This document shows positions 1 to 5,106 of a stretch of 8,776 bases of DNA, in pieces. Source of the DNA: GCA-003244245 sp046262495 (GTDB lineage: Bacteria; Actinomycetota; Actinomycetes; Mycobacteriales; Pseudonocardiaceae); NCBI GenBank assembly GCA_046262495.1, contig JBHEMR010000078.1, forward strand, positions 1-8,776. Direction: 5' to 3'. The translations under genes and the position numbers were made by a program. Every line of letters begins with the position of its first letter. Position 1 is the stretch's first letter. A model generated the notes under the pieces. The model was not told the origin of the DNA, made no database searches, and was given only the letters and a program-made list of their open reading frames with translations.

Positions 1-394
1 CCAGGGTATGGATGACGCTGGCCTCGGGGGCGTCGGCCTTGACGGTGTAGACCTCCCACGGCTCAGCACCGGGGCCGTGCACCCACACCTTGTCTTGGAG
101 GGCGTAGCAGCAGGTCGTGTCGTTCTCGACCTGGGTGAACAGGCCCAACTCTGAGAGTCGTCCGGTCGCGGCATTGACTTCCTCGGTGGACTCGACCTCG
201 ACCCCGAGGTGATCCATTACCGTGGGCTGGTCGGGCGCGCCCTGGATGAGGACCAGCTTCAAGGGTGGCTCGGTGATGGCGAAGTTGGCGTAGCCGGGGC
301 GACGCTTGGCTGGCTCCACGCCGAACAGCGAGCTGTAGAACGCGATCGAACCTTCAAGGTCAGACACCCGCAACGCGAGCTGGACACGGGACAT
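1..394 (-). CDS. arsI: ArsI/CadI-type vicinal-oxygen-chelate dioxygenase, C-terminus cut off by window edge
   Basis: This is a glyoxalase/bleomycin-resistance fold protein of the ArsI/CadI family. ArsI enzymes are Fe(II)-dependent and cleave the C-As bond of trivalent organoarsenicals; mycobacterial CadI is a cadmium/arsenic-induced relative. The translation opens MSRVQLALRVSDLEGSIAFY, a typical VOC start. The family's metal-site residues appear at Q5, H62 (in DHLGVEV) and E114 (in PWEVYTV). The As-binding vicinal cysteine pair is at C95-C96 (TTCCYAL). The ATG at 394 is preceded by GAGGAG (410-405) with a 10-nt spacer. About 131 codons are visible; the reading frame is open to base 1, so the gene is truncated only by the window. 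It diverges from arsR, which fits joint ArsR control. Lyase activity versus metal binding cannot be settled from sequence. Confidence 0.9.
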   Translation of the reverse strand, partial: MSRVQLALRVSDLEGSIAFYSSLFGVEPAKRRPGYANFAITEPPLKLVLIQGAPDQPTVMDHLGVEVESTEEVNAATGRLSELGLFTQVENDTTCCYALQDKVWVHGPGAEPWEVYTVKADAPEASVIHTL

Positions 395-475
395 GTGCTG
401 ATCACTCCTCAGCTTGTTTCGATGACTCTCAACACAGACCTTGCGCCGTGATTCGGGATCTGTCAAGGTAGAAGA
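395..475. promoter_or_regulatory. Divergent arsI/arsR control region
   Basis: This 81-bp gap separates two divergent ars genes, so it must hold both promoters and probably the ArsR operator. On the minus strand a perfect TTGACA lies at 466-461. The hexamer 17 nt downstream (CAAGGT) is a poor -10, so the arsI promoter is only tentative. The TTGACA overlaps the AAGG ribosome-binding site of arsR (465-468). TCAA/TTGA half-sites occur around it: CTCAACA at 428-434 is complementary to TGTTGAG at 495-501 inside arsR. I could not define one compact operator palindrome. Confidence 0.4.
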
Positions 476-850
476 GTGTCGAATCAAGACCGGATGTTGA
501 GTGTCCTGACCGAGGCCGTGGGGTGCTGCTCTCCGCTGGTGCGTGAGCCGTTGTCAGCGGATCAGGCCGTCGAGTTGTCGCGGTTGTTCAAGGCGATGGG
601 CGACCCGGTCCGGCTGCGGCTGTTGTCGCTGATCGCCTCGCACGAAGGCGGCGAAGCCTGCGTGTGCGATCTGACAGATGTGTTCGAGCTGACCGGGCCG
701 ACGATCAGCCATCACCTCAAGGTGCTGCGCGAGGCCGGGCTGATCTCCGGGCAGCGGCGCGGGACCTGGATCTATTACCGGGTCCACCCCGAAGCCTTGG
801 GTCGACTGTCCGCGATCCTGGTGCCCGGCGCCCCGGTGGTGGGTGCGTGA
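476..850 (+). CDS. arsR: ArsR/SmtB-family arsenite-responsive repressor
   Basis: A 124-residue winged-helix metalloregulator. The DNA-binding segment runs about residues 34-110, with LSRLFKAMGDPVRLRLL followed by the recognition-helix motif GPTISHHLKVLREAGL. Two possible thiol sites are visible. One is an N-terminal vicinal pair, C17-C18, like the C15/C16 pair of Corynebacterium glutamicum ArsR. The other is C62-V-C64 in EACVCDL, matching the classical ELCVCDL box. In the family, As(III)/Sb(III) binding releases DNA and derepresses the operon. The start is GTG at 476, with AAGG at 465-468 seven nt upstream. The TGA overlaps the acr3 start by four bases (GTGA), so the two are translationally coupled. 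The divergent partner is arsI. Confidence 0.93.
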   Translation: MSNQDRMLSVLTEAVGCCSPLVREPLSADQAVELSRLFKAMGDPVRLRLLSLIASHEGGEACVCDLTDVFELTGPTISHHLKVLREAGLISGQRRGTWIYYRVHPEALGRLSAILVPGAPVVGA

Positions 851-2007
851 GCAGCGACAACCTGGCCACCACCGACAACAGCGCGCCTGAGGTGACCGGT
901 GTGGTGGCCAAGCTGTCCACGCTGGACCGGTTCCTGCCGGTCTGGATCACCGTGGCCATGGCCCTAGGATTACTCGGCGGCCGACTGGTGCCCGGTCTGG
1001 GCGCCGGATTGGACGCAATCTCGGTGGACGGAGTCTCGCTGCCGATCGCGCTCGGTCTGCTGATCATGATGTATCCAGTGCTGGCGAAGGTCCGCTATGA
1101 CCGGCTTGACACCGTCACCCGCGACCGCCGCCTGCTCATCCCGTCCCTGGTGCTGAACTGGGTAATCGGCCCGGCGCTGATGTTCGCGTTGGCCTGGCTG
1201 ATGCTGCCGGATCTGGCCGCCTACCGCACCGGACTGATCATCGTCGGGCTCGCCCGCTGCATCGCCATGGTCATCATCTGGAACGACCTAGCCTGCGGCG
1301 ACCGCGAAGCCGCCGCGGTGCTGGTCGCGCTGAACTCGGTGTTCCAGGTCATCGCGTTCGCCGGGCTGGGCTGGATCTACCTGTATCTACTGCCCGGCTG
1401 GCTCGGCCTACCACAAGCTGAGCTGAGCGTCTCGACCTGGCAGATCGCTCGCTCGGTGCTGGTCTTCCTCGGCATCCCGCTGGTCGCCGGCTACCTGACC
1501 CGCCGCATCGGCGAACGAGCCAAGGGCCGCACTTGGTACGAGGAGCGGTTCTTGCCGAAGATCGGGCCGTTCGCGCTTTACGGGCTGCTGTTCACCATCG
1601 TCATCCTGTTCGCCCTGCAGGGCCATGCCATCACCAGCCGACCGCTGGACGTCGCCCGGATTGCGTTGCCGTTGTTGGTCTACTTCGCGCTGATGTGGGC
1701 CGGCTCCTACGCCCTGGGTCGGGCGGTCGGGCTGAACTACGAGCGCACCACCACACTGGCGTTCACCGCCGCCGGCAACAACTTCGAACTCGCCATCGCC
1801 GTCGCCATCGCCACCTTCGGTGTCACCTCCGGCCAGGCACTGGCCGGCGTCGTCGGTCCACTCATCGAGGTCCCGGTCCTGGTCGCCTTGGTCTACGTCT
1901 CCCTCGCCGCGCGGCGTCGCTGGGTCGCCAGCATCGCGCCCATCGTGGCCAGAAACGGCCCGACCATCGATCGGGCTCGTCTTGGACGAAGTCCGCCAGG
2001 CAGCTGA
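847..2007 (+). CDS. acr3: Acr3-type arsenite efflux permease
   Basis: A 386-residue integral membrane protein of the Acr3 (BART superfamily) arsenite exporters, predicted to have about ten transmembrane helices, which expel As(OH)3. The diagnostic helix-4 motif GLARCIAMVIIWNDLACGD places the essential cysteine at C138. The helix-9 motif AAGNNFELAIAVAIA places the conserved acidic residue at E314. The start is GTG at 847, overlapping the arsR stop. An open frame continues upstream into arsR, but the extra residues do not resemble Acr3. The C-terminus (about residues 357-386, Arg-rich, ending SPPGS) is a short hydrophilic tail. Some mycobacterial homologues, such as M. tuberculosis Rv2643, carry a fused arsenate reductase here; this one does not, and no arsC lies in the window. 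Confidence 0.94.
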   Translation: MSSDNLATTDNSAPEVTGVVAKLSTLDRFLPVWITVAMALGLLGGRLVPGLGAGLDAISVDGVSLPIALGLLIMMYPVLAKVRYDRLDTVTRDRRLLIPSLVLNWVIGPALMFALAWLMLPDLAAYRTGLIIVGLARCIAMVIIWNDLACGDREAAAVLVALNSVFQVIAFAGLGWIYLYLLPGWLGLPQAELSVSTWQIARSVLVFLGIPLVAGYLTRRIGERAKGRTWYEERFLPKIGPFALYGLLFTIVILFALQGHAITSRPLDVARIALPLLVYFALMWAGSYALGRAVGLNYERTTTLAFTAAGNNFELAIAVAIATFGVTSGQALAGVVGPLIEVPVLVALVYVSLAARRRWVASIAPIVARNGPTIDRARLGRSPPGS

Positions 2008-2044
2008 CCACCCCGAAGGGCAGCACGAACCGCAGTCGACGCGG

Positions 2045-3121
2045 TTAGAAGCCGTACCGGGAGAGGCTTAAGCTGCCGCGCTGCTCGTCGTCAGTGATCG
2101 CGGTCAAAGCTGGCACCATCTCGCTGGTGACCACGCCGTGCTCGGCGGTGAGCTCGTCGATGATGGCGAAGGAAGCCGCGATCCGGTCCGGTGCGTCGAT
2201 GATGATCGTCACAACCGGGACGCGGCGGCCCAGCTGCAGCAGCCGATCACCATGCGGAACGCCCTCGCCGTGGAAACCCCACATTCCCCGCAGCGCGGTC
2301 GCTCCCCGGGCGCCGGATTCGCGCAGCCGCCGCACCAGCGCTCGGTGCACCGGTTGACCGTCGTGCAGCGCCCGTTCGGAGGTGTAGACCATCAGTTTCT
2401 GCCACACCGCCATCCCACGCTCGTCGGTGGCCGGCAGGACGTGCGGACTTTCGACGAGCTCGCCATCACGCTTGCACACCCGGACTCGTTCGACGGTGAT
2501 CAGCGGTCGGCGAAGCAGGCCACCGAGTTCGGGCAGGACCCGGCCGATGCGTTTACTCGAACCTACCGTGATGATCATTATCGGCACGTCGGCGTTGCGC
2601 CCGAAGAACCGGGCACGGGTCCGCTGACCGTGAGCCGTCCCGTCGACGCCGAGCAGCACAGTGGCTCCGGCAATGCCACGGCGATGCAACAGGTCGCAGA
2701 CCGCGGCGAAAGCCGGCATCCGATAGACGCGCTCTTGGCGGCCGACGTACACGGTCAGCTTCATGGCCTCGTTGAAGCCTTCGGACACGCGTGGCGAGCT
2801 GATGTCGCCGCGCAGCATGCGTGCTCGCTCGAGCGTCACCAGCCCCCGGTGCTTGATCGCCTGGAGGTCATCGAGCAGCGCCTTGATCTTGGGTCGAGTG
2901 TCCACCGCGATGGACACGATCGGCAGATCCTCGGACAGGCTGAGCAATCGGTCTGTTCGGAGGTGGTGCTTGAGGCCGAAGCCCTCCACGCCACGGAGTA
3001 GAACGCTGGTGGCAATCTTCTTGCTGCCGAACAGGTCCAGTTGGGCGTCGGCGAGAAAGGCCCCGCCGACCCGTTGTCGCTCGCCGAAGTAGGTGGTCAG
3101 CTTCAGGCAGTCCTCGTTCAT
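2045..3121 (-). CDS. Triple-DUF190 (PII-like) protein of the fluoride operon
   Basis: A 358-residue soluble protein in which I read three consecutive DUF190 units. They cover about residues 6-104 (LKLTTYFGER...LVTLERARM), 119-215 (MKLTVYVGRQE...LITVERVRV) and 241-338 (QKLMVYTSERA...GVVTSEMVPAL). Each repeats the family pattern: opening beta strand, a (G/A)AT/TSVLLRG(V/M) segment followed by G-rich residues, a VPxxxxxVD-like strand, then a closing (V/I)T-E-V strand. DUF190 proteins have a PII-like ferredoxin fold, are usually about 110 residues, and often sit beside crcB; their ligand is unknown. The start is ATG at 3121, because it overlaps the crcB stop (ATGA); the same frame runs open to 3595 but only as antisense of crcB. 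It is the last gene of the operon and converges on acr3 with a 37-bp gap. Confidence 0.88.
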   Translation of the reverse strand: MNEDCLKLTTYFGERQRVGGAFLADAQLDLFGSKKIATSVLLRGVEGFGLKHHLRTDRLLSLSEDLPIVSIAVDTRPKIKALLDDLQAIKHRGLVTLERARMLRGDISSPRVSEGFNEAMKLTVYVGRQERVYRMPAFAAVCDLLHRRGIAGATVLLGVDGTAHGQRTRARFFGRNADVPIMIITVGSSKRIGRVLPELGGLLRRPLITVERVRVCKRDGELVESPHVLPATDERGMAVWQKLMVYTSERALHDGQPVHRALVRRLRESGARGATALRGMWGFHGEGVPHGDRLLQLGRRVPVVTIIIDAPDRIAASFAIIDELTAEHGVVTSEMVPALTAITDDEQRGSLSLSRYGF

Positions 3122-3483
3122 AGGTGGCTCCCGATCAGCCGACCCAGCCCGGCGGCGGCAATGCCGGCGACCAGGCTCACCACGATGTTCGCCGCCAGGT
3201 TTGGGAGCTGGCGATCTTCTCCGAGGCGTTGGGTCTCGAACATCCACGTCGAGAAGGTCGTGTATGAGCCCACTGCCGCGGTGCCGGCCAACAGCGCCCT
3301 GCCATGGCTCAACGTTAGGCCGGTGACTAGGCCGAGGAGAACCGCGCCGGAAAGGTTGACTACCAGGGTTCCGTACGGAAACGCCCGACCCGTTCGGGAG
3401 GCGATCGCACCATCGACGACGAAGCGGAGTACCGAGCCCGCGCCGCCGATCAGTGCCATGCCAACCCATAACGCGAAGATCAT
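3118..3483 (-). CDS. crcB: Fluoride channel CrcB/Fluc, second subunit of the operon
   Basis: A 121-residue four-helix membrane protein of the CrcB/Fluc family, passive F- channels that lower cytoplasmic fluoride. Helices lie at about residues 3-23, 35-56, 62-84 and 95-117. Family signatures are GGAGSVLR near the N-terminus, the pore-lining asparagine N43 in PYGTLVVNLSGA, and the phenylalanine-box segment GSYTTFSTWMFE (F77-S78-T79). The ATG at 3483 overlaps the stop of the upstream crcB (ATGA), and its own TGA overlaps the DUF190 start (ATGA), so all three genes are translationally coupled. Actinobacteria and Firmicutes often encode two Fluc halves that assemble as an antiparallel heterodimer; that arrangement is likely here. 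Confidence 0.93.
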   Translation of the reverse strand: MIFALWVGMALIGGAGSVLRFVVDGAIASRTGRAFPYGTLVVNLSGAVLLGLVTGLTLSHGRALLAGTAAVGSYTTFSTWMFETQRLGEDRQLPNLAANIVVSLVAGIAAAGLGRLIGSHL

Positions 3484-3899
3484 GTTCCGACCCGCACCCG
3501 CCGCACCATGGCGGTAGCGAGGTGGACCGCGGCATAGCCACCGACGACGCTTGCTGAGGCGTAGCCGAGAGCGAGCTCGAACTGGCGAGCGTCAATCATT
3601 TCGAGTAACTCCACCTGCATCGTCGAAAACGTGGTGAGCCCCCCGCACAGACCCGTGCCCAACAGCGGCCGTCGGTAACTGGACAGCGGCAGCCGCTCCT
3701 GCAGGCGGGTGACGAAGTAGCCCAGCAGAAAGGCGCCAATGACGTTCACCGCGAAGGTTACCCACGGCCAACTCGATGCCGCCTGGGGATATGCCTCGCT
3801 CAACAGTCCGCGACACAGGGCGCCGACGCCTCCGCCAGCGAAGACCGCAGCCAGCTCCCGGCGGTCCGGTGTAGGCATCACGGTGACCGATTCAAACAC
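3480..3899 (-). CDS. crcB: Fluoride channel CrcB/Fluc, first subunit of the operon
   Basis: A 139-residue Fluc subunit, first gene of the fluoride operon. Visible signatures are GGGVGALCRG (about residues 22-31), the pore asparagine N52 in FAVNVIGAFLLGY, and GGLTTFSTMQVE (F91-S92-T93), with four predicted helices. It shares the motifs of the following crcB but differs widely between them, as expected for paralogous halves of a heterodimer. The GTG at 3899 is the longest start; an ATG at 3878 would give a 132-residue form beginning MPTPDRREL. Neither has a convincing Shine-Dalgarno, so the start is uncertain. Upstream lies a 221-bp structured region shared with tetR. Confidence 0.92.
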   Translation of the reverse strand: MFESVTVMPTPDRRELAAVFAGGGVGALCRGLLSEAYPQAASSWPWVTFAVNVIGAFLLGYFVTRLQERLPLSSYRRPLLGTGLCGGLTTFSTMQVELLEMIDARQFELALGYASASVVGGYAAVHLATAMVRRVRVGT

Positions 3900-3965
3900 G
3901 GCGGTCCGTCGCGCCTCGCGTCGACACAGTTTTTGTTCGCGTCCGCTGGGCGATGTAGTGGTGAT

Positions 3966-4004
3966 GGTCGCCCGGGACGGTCGTCCCTACCGCCCCGGGC
4001 GACC
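3966..4004. repeat. Strong GC-rich hairpin in crcB/tetR intergenic region
   Basis: A perfect 11-bp inverted repeat: GGTCGCCCGGG (3966-3976) and CCCGGGCGACC (3994-4004). After one A/C mismatch it continues with a further 4 bp, CGGT (3978-3981) / ACCG (3989-3992), closing a 7-nt loop. If the crcB transcript starts at or above 4080, this lies in its leader about 70 nt before the start codon. No T-tract follows on either strand. It could be a factor-independent terminator or attenuator, an RNA stability element or a protein site. Confidence 0.7.
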
Positions 4005-4078
4005 GCACCCCCCGCGGGACCCCCACAAGAGCTGATGCCTACGGTGTGTCGCTCTTACGGACGCAGCATCACCCGATG

Positions 4079-4100
4079 AAACATACCAGTGGGTGTGTTT
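4079..4100. promoter_or_regulatory. Gamma-butyrolactone-receptor-type operator (ARE-like palindrome)
   Basis: The inverted repeat AAACATACC (4079-4087) / GGTGTGTTT (4092-4100) has a 4-bp spacer and only one mismatched pair. It has the ACATACC-N4-GGTNTGT form of autoregulatory elements bound by ArpA/ScbR-type receptors. It lies 20 bp upstream of the first ATG of a TetR gene from that same family, so autoregulation is the natural reading. TATGTT on the opposite strand lies within the left arm, so binding could also affect the crcB operon. Confidence 0.68.
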
Positions 4101-4120
4101 GCGTCGCCACCTGAAACTAA

Positions 4121-4843
4121 ATGCAGCCGGAAGCGCTTGAGGCGGGTAGCTTTCACAGCGTCATGTCCAGCACCGGTCCGCAAAGACCCGGAGCCGGCGA
4201 CAGCGATGCCAGCGCAGGACGGCCCGCGTTGCAGCCGCGTGCCCGGGCGACTCGGCTGGCGATCCTGACCGCTGCTGCCGAGCACTTCGGTCGCAACGGA
4301 TACCACGCAACCTCTTTGGACAGCGTGCTGGCCGACAGCGGCGGAACCAAGGGGGCGCTGTACTTTCACTTCGCCTCTAAGGAGGCGCTTGCGCGGGCAG
4401 TTATCGCCGAGATGGCGCAGCGGTGGGGAGACCTTCGCGAGCGACTCAATCGCCGCGGGCTGGACCCGCTCTCGGCGCTGTTGGCGCTCGTCGACGAGGT
4501 GATCAGGCGTCTGATCGAAGATCCGATCGCCCGTGGTGGTACCCGGTTGCTCAACGATCTGCCGAGGCGCGCCCAAGACGCCGACGGGCACTACGGCCGC
4601 GGCGAACGCGACGCTGCGGCCTTGTTGGCCCAGGCCGCACAAGCCGGCCTGCTTCGGGAAGGGATCGACCCGGCGCTGGTCGCCCGGCAGATCGTCGCAC
4701 TCATTGCCGGCCACCGGCAGATCTGCGATGCCGTGGAGGACCGCCACAGTTTACGGCAGCGGGTCGAAGAGGGTTGGATTCTCCTGCTCCCGGCGATTGC
4801 CACCGACGCATGGTTGGCGTCTTGGCGCGCCACGCGCCCTTAA
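4121..4843 (+). CDS. TetR-family regulator, gamma-butyrolactone-receptor-like
   Basis: A 240-residue TetR-type repressor. The helix-turn-helix spans about residues 44-90 (RLAILTAAAEHFGRNGY, then TKGALYFHFASKEALA), the spelling typical of ArpA/ScbR autoregulator receptors. The ligand/dimer domain carries ARGGTRLLNDL (137-147) and ends in EEGWILLLP. The ATG at 4121 gives a long N-terminal extension and has no clear Shine-Dalgarno; the ATG at 4163 (MSSTGPQ) would still leave 25 residues before the HTH and is equally possible, especially if CTAAAT at 4117-4122 is a -10. An ARE-like palindrome just upstream argues for autorepression. No AfsA-type butyrolactone synthase is in the window. A Tyr-then-Trp motif common in the ligand domain of this group reads HYGRGE here (157-162), with no Trp. 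Targets are unknown. Confidence 0.85.
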   Translation: MQPEALEAGSFHSVMSSTGPQRPGAGDSDASAGRPALQPRARATRLAILTAAAEHFGRNGYHATSLDSVLADSGGTKGALYFHFASKEALARAVIAEMAQRWGDLRERLNRRGLDPLSALLALVDEVIRRLIEDPIARGGTRLLNDLPRRAQDADGHYGRGERDAAALLAQAAQAGLLREGIDPALVARQIVALIAGHRQICDAVEDRHSLRQRVEEGWILLLPAIATDAWLASWRATRP

Positions 4844-4938
4844 TTGGCCCAACGTGGCGAAATACCGGGTGTGTCGCGGCATGTTGTGGAACAGGTTGCG
4901 GTAAACATTGCCCGGGAATCACTTACGCTGATGGTGAG

Positions 4939-4975
4939 GGCCCCGGCGTCACGGGGGCAACGCGACGCCGGGGCC
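4939..4975 (+). terminator. GC-rich hairpin after tetR, probable terminator
   Basis: A perfect 12-bp inverted repeat, GGCCCCGGCGTC (4939-4950) / GACGCCGGGGCC (4964-4975), with a 13-nt loop, about 95 nt after the tetR stop. Outer TTAC (4923-4926) and GTAA (4976-4979) could extend the pairing asymmetrically. There is no U-tract, which is common for actinobacterial terminators. It could serve both strands. Confidence 0.6.
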
Positions 4976-4980
4976 GTAAA

Positions 4981-5014
4981 CCCGATCCGCCCGGGCGCGG
5001 TCGGACAGATCGGG
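4981..5014. repeat. Nested inverted repeat in convergent intergenic region
   Basis: CCCGATC (4981-4987) pairs with GATCGGG (5008-5014). The interior contains the perfect palindrome CGCCCGGGCG (4988-4997). It directly follows the strong hairpin and may be part of a composite termination region; a protein-binding role cannot be excluded. Confidence 0.4.
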
Positions 5015-5070
5015 GGTTCATTGCGGCAGGGTTGGTCGACCTGGGATCGGCGCAGCCGACCCGTGGGACC

Positions 5071-5088
5071 GTCGCCGAAAACGGCGAC
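5071..5088 (-). terminator. Hairpin downstream of the exported-protein gene
   Basis: GTCGCCG (5071-5077) and CGGCGAC (5082-5088) form a perfect 7-bp stem; the loop reads TTTT in the minus-strand transcript. It lies 18 nt past the stop of the minus-strand gene at 5107, a typical terminator position. No U-tract follows. Confidence 0.55.
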
Positions 5089-5106
5089 CACCCGGGTGTC
5101 GCGAGA

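Larger units (their letters stand above)
3900..4120. other. Structured divergent intergenic region between crcB operon and tetR
   Basis: 221 bp without a credible gene. It holds a stable GC hairpin (3966-4004), an overlapping alternative stem (GGGCGA 3948-3953 with TCGCCC 3968-3973), a 6-bp inverted repeat (AAGAGC 4027-4032 / GCTCTT 4051-4056) and the operator-like palindrome at 4079-4100. On the minus strand, TATGTT (4084-4079), inside that palindrome, fits a TANNNT -10 box for the crcB operon, but I see no good -35. I looked for a fluoride riboswitch on both strands and did not find a complete one. Confidence 0.6.
4844..5106. other. Convergent intergenic region with clustered hairpins
   Basis: 263 bp between the tetR stop and the stop of the minus-strand exported-protein gene. 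A plus-strand open frame from 4844 crosses it, but its second half is antisense of that gene and it has no recognisable domain, so I do not call it. The region holds three separate inverted repeats (4939-4975, 4981-5014, 5071-5088), listed individually, consistent with termination of two converging transcripts. Confidence 0.6.

Noticed and set aside
664..846. N-terminal extension of the Acr3 frame within arsR
   Set aside because: It is arsR read in another frame, with Arg/Gly-rich composition; GTG at 847 gives a normal Acr3 N-terminus.
2138..3001. 287-residue plus-strand open frame opposite the DUF190 gene
   Set aside because: Antisense shadow; the minus-strand frame shows three DUF190 units and operon overlaps.
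3122..3595. N-terminal extension of the DUF190 frame on the minus strand (158 extra residues)
   Set aside because: It lies across the crcB genes in another frame, is Arg/Pro/Gly-rich with no domain, and the ATG at 3121 with its ATGA overlap is the natural start.
4027..4056. CTGATGCCTACGG (4032-4044) resembles the 3' end of the fluoride (crcB) riboswitch, inside an AAGAGC/GCTCTT inverted repeat
   Set aside because: It is on the plus strand, opposite to the crcB genes, and I could not find a matching 5' GG-N-GATG half with the required pseudoknot partner at suitable distance. A covariance search would settle it.
4869..4876. Possible second butyrolactone-receptor site (ATACC-GGTGTGT around 4862-4874)
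   Set aside because: The arms are separated by only one base instead of four and match poorly, so it does not fit the operator geometry.
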